Source: an uncultured bacterium (GTDB lineage Bacteria; Planctomycetota; JAJSAM01; JAJVHW01). Taken from it: a stretch of DNA of 64,000 nt. Both the position numbers and the translations under genes were made by a program. The notes under the pieces are model-generated. The model was given only the letters and a program-made list of their open reading frames with translations, had not been told where the DNA came from and did not search any database. The DNA lies in the NCBI GenBank assembly GCA_937996235.1, contig CALKVK010000009.1, positions 248,001-312,000 of the forward strand. The letters run 5' to 3'. This document shows positions 62,540 to 64,000 of this stretch, in pieces (positions within the stretch are counted from its first letter, which is position 1; every line of letters begins with the position of its first letter).

Positions 62540-64000
62540 CGTTGCGACTCCTCGGCCGCTGCGCCCGCGCCCGTGCGCGCTCCGGCGGCCATCCAGACGG
62601 CCGCCTCGGCGCGGCCGTAGTCGTGACGCGCGGCCGCGGCCGCGTCCTCGGCGTCGAGGTGGCGGCCGATCGCCGCGCCGAGCTCCGCGAACCCGGAGCG
62701 GCCCGCCTCGTAGAGCCGGATGCGCTCCTCGAGCGCATCGCGCGAGAGCGGCGCGCTGCTCTGCTCCGCGAGCGCGAACGCGCGGCACGCGGTGTCGCGC
62801 GCGAGCTGTGCGCCGAGCACGTCGCGCCGCGCGCGCAGCAGCGCCTCGCCGGCGGCGTGGGCGAGCGCGGCGCGGCGCTCGCGCAGCTCGTCGATCCACG
62901 CGACGTCGGGGCCGAACGCCGGCGGGGCGCCGGGCACCGCGCCGTCCCGCATCGTGTCGCCGCCCACCGCGCCCGGCGCGGGAGCCGCAAAGAGCATCAC
63001 CTCGCCCATGCGCACCGCGGCCGCCGTGCGCCGCTCGGCCGCGCGCGCCATCCGCACCTCGGGGGAGGTCTCCGCGAGCGCGGCGAGGAGCGGCTCGACC
63101 GGCGGCGCCGCGGCGGGCGGATCCGCCGTCGGCGCGAGCCGGAGCGGTGCACCCACGTCGCGGCGCAGGTAGGTGTTCAGCACGCCGCGTGCGCGTGCCG
63201 CCTTCGCGAGCGAGTCGGCGACGGCGTTCGCGGCGACGGCGCGCTCCGCCTCCATCTCGAGCAGCTCCGCCTGCGGGGCGCGACCCGTCTCGACGCGTGC
63301 GCGAGTGGCGGCGAGCACGCGCTCGTCCACGGCGAGTTGCTCCTCGCGGATGCGCAGCTCGTCCGTCGCGTGCGCGAGGTCGTGAAACGCCATCGCGGCG
63401 GCGGCGAGCACGTCGCGCACGCGCATGCGCGCGTCCTCGCGCGCCATCGTGACCTCGCTGTCGAGCATCTCGCCCTTCAGCGCGACGAGACCGGGGTACG
63501 GGAACGCGCTGCCGCGCATGCGGCCGCCGCCTACGACGGGCGACGCGAGGCGCGCGAACGCGTCGTAGCGCAGCAGCAGGTCCTCGAGATACGTCGCCTG
63601 GTCGAAGCTCGCGATCACGGAGCGCCTGCGCGCGCGCGCCGCGGCGACGTCCGGGCTGCGCGCGAACACGGCGAGCAGCACGCGCTCGAGCGGGAGCGGC
63701 TCGGCGGCGAGGGCCGCTTCGGCGTCCTCCTGCCGCTCCAGCGCGGCGACGAACGCGCGCGCGCCGGGTGCGTCGAGGTCGAGGAGGCCCGCGGCCTCGT
63801 CGTCGTCCGCGACGGCGGCCGCCGCCTCTGCAGCGCGCGTCTCGAGCGCGCGTGCCGCGTGGGCGAGGACCTGCGCCTCGTCGCCGGCCGCCGCCGGTCG
63901 CGCGGCGTGTGCGGCGGCACTCTGCTCGCGGAAGTACGGCGTCTCCTCGGGCGGGATCGGCGTCGCGGCGCAGCCCGCGAGGGCGAGCAGCGCGGCGTTC
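62536..64000 (-). CDS. cusC: Outer-membrane efflux channel, CusC/TolC family (5' end beyond the window)
   Basis: The open frame continues to the last base, so the first few codons are missing; 487 codons are present. A lipobox (ALLALAGC) a few residues in marks it as a lipoprotein, as in CusC/OprM. The mature part holds two long helical hairpins of the TolC fold (VRDVLAAAAMAFHDLAHATD, LAATRARVETGRAPQAELLE, ALEERIRLYEAGRSGFAELG). It forms the duct that expels copper or silver across the outer membrane with CusB and CusA. It is upstream of cusB with an ATGA overlap. No regulator or copper box is visible in the part that is present. Confidence 0.9.
   Translation of the reverse strand, partial: NAALLALAGCAATPIPPEETPYFREQSAAAHAARPAAAGDEAQVLAHAARALETRAAEAAAAVADDDEAAGLLDLDAPGARAFVAALERQEDAEAALAAEPLPLERVLLAVFARSPDVAAARARRRSVIASFDQATYLEDLLLRYDAFARLASPVVGGGRMRGSAFPYPGLVALKGEMLDSEVTMAREDARMRVRDVLAAAAMAFHDLAHATDELRIREEQLAVDERVLAATRARVETGRAPQAELLEMEAERAVAANAVADSLAKAARARGVLNTYLRRDVGAPLRLAPTADPPAAAPPVEPLLAALAETSPEVRMARAAERRTAAAVRMGEVMLFAAPAPGAVGGDTMRDGAVPGAPPAFGPDVAWIDELRERRAALAHAAGEALLRARRDVLGAQLARDTACRAFALAEQSSAPLSRDALEERIRLYEAGRSGFAELGAAIGRHLDAEDAAAAARHDYGRAEAAVWMAAGARTGAGAAAEESQR

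Overview
The window is one contiguous piece of a very GC-rich (about 70% or more by eye) bacterial chromosome with dense, often overlapping genes, mixed ATG/GTG/TTG starts and many Sec-exported proteins. Several features point to the Planctomycetota or the wider PVC group. These are a Minf_1886-type protein (a Verrucomicrobia/Planctomycetes-restricted family), a large Ser/Thr kinase with ATPase and TPR regions, a secreted HEAT plus prenyltransferase-fold protein, an archaeal/eukaryotic-type ProRS, and LpxH-like and BtuB-like proteins that imply an outer membrane. This assignment is inferred from gene content; no rRNA is present to confirm it.

Layout. 1-9.1 kb holds secreted proteins: two tandem beta-helix proteins, a modular protein of unknown role, a PNGase F-like glycosidase fused to a PDZ domain, and an M4 metallopeptidase with a propeller-like tail. 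9.1-17.5 kb holds the kinase/ATPase/TPR regulator, the HEAT/prenyltransferase-fold protein and a repeat-containing exported protein. 17.5-25.2 kb has a VOC protein, a free-standing YbaK-like deacylase, dxr, a multi-PDZ site-2 protease, a UbiA prenyltransferase, a HEAT/TPR protein and a PadR/membrane-protein pair. 25.2-31.6 kb, on the minus strand, is a housekeeping block: lpxH-like, cmk, plsC, rpsA, a lipoprotein and tyrS. At 32.5-33.8 kb a single RAYT-type transposase gene is bracketed by perfect 34-bp inverted repeats. 33.8-37.3 kb carries an NtrC-like regulator with altered sigma54-contact and Walker B motifs, larC and a SAM hydroxide adenosyltransferase. 37.4-45 kb carries a repeat-containing secreted protein, the Minf_1886 protein, metG, a LOG-family protein, a phosphohexomutase and threonine aldolase. 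45-51.5 kb is a cobalamin-riboswitch-led uptake operon (btuF, btuC, btuD, btuB) that may continue into a phosphatase, threonine aldolase and the mutase. 51.6-56.7 kb has a coiled-coil membrane protein, proS, leuS and tRNA-Ala(GGC). 56.9-64 kb is a copper/silver efflux operon, cusC-cusB-cusA, with cusC cut by the window edge.

How the genes work together. The clearest functional modules are the B12 import operon under its riboswitch, the translationally coupled CusCBA heavy-metal efflux pump (ATGA overlaps at both junctions), the isoprenoid/envelope pair dxr-rseP, and the cmk-plsC-rpsA block. The window has four aminoacyl-tRNA synthetases (Tyr, Met, Pro, Leu), a tRNA-Ala and a free-standing editing-domain protein. 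The most unusual items are the lectin-like/PNGase F/PDZ fusion next to a secreted thermolysin-like protease, two genes whose reading frames demand non-canonical starts (CTG and ATC), a CusA with a roughly 240-residue insertion, and the RAYT element whose left repeat supplies the last codons and stop of its neighbour.
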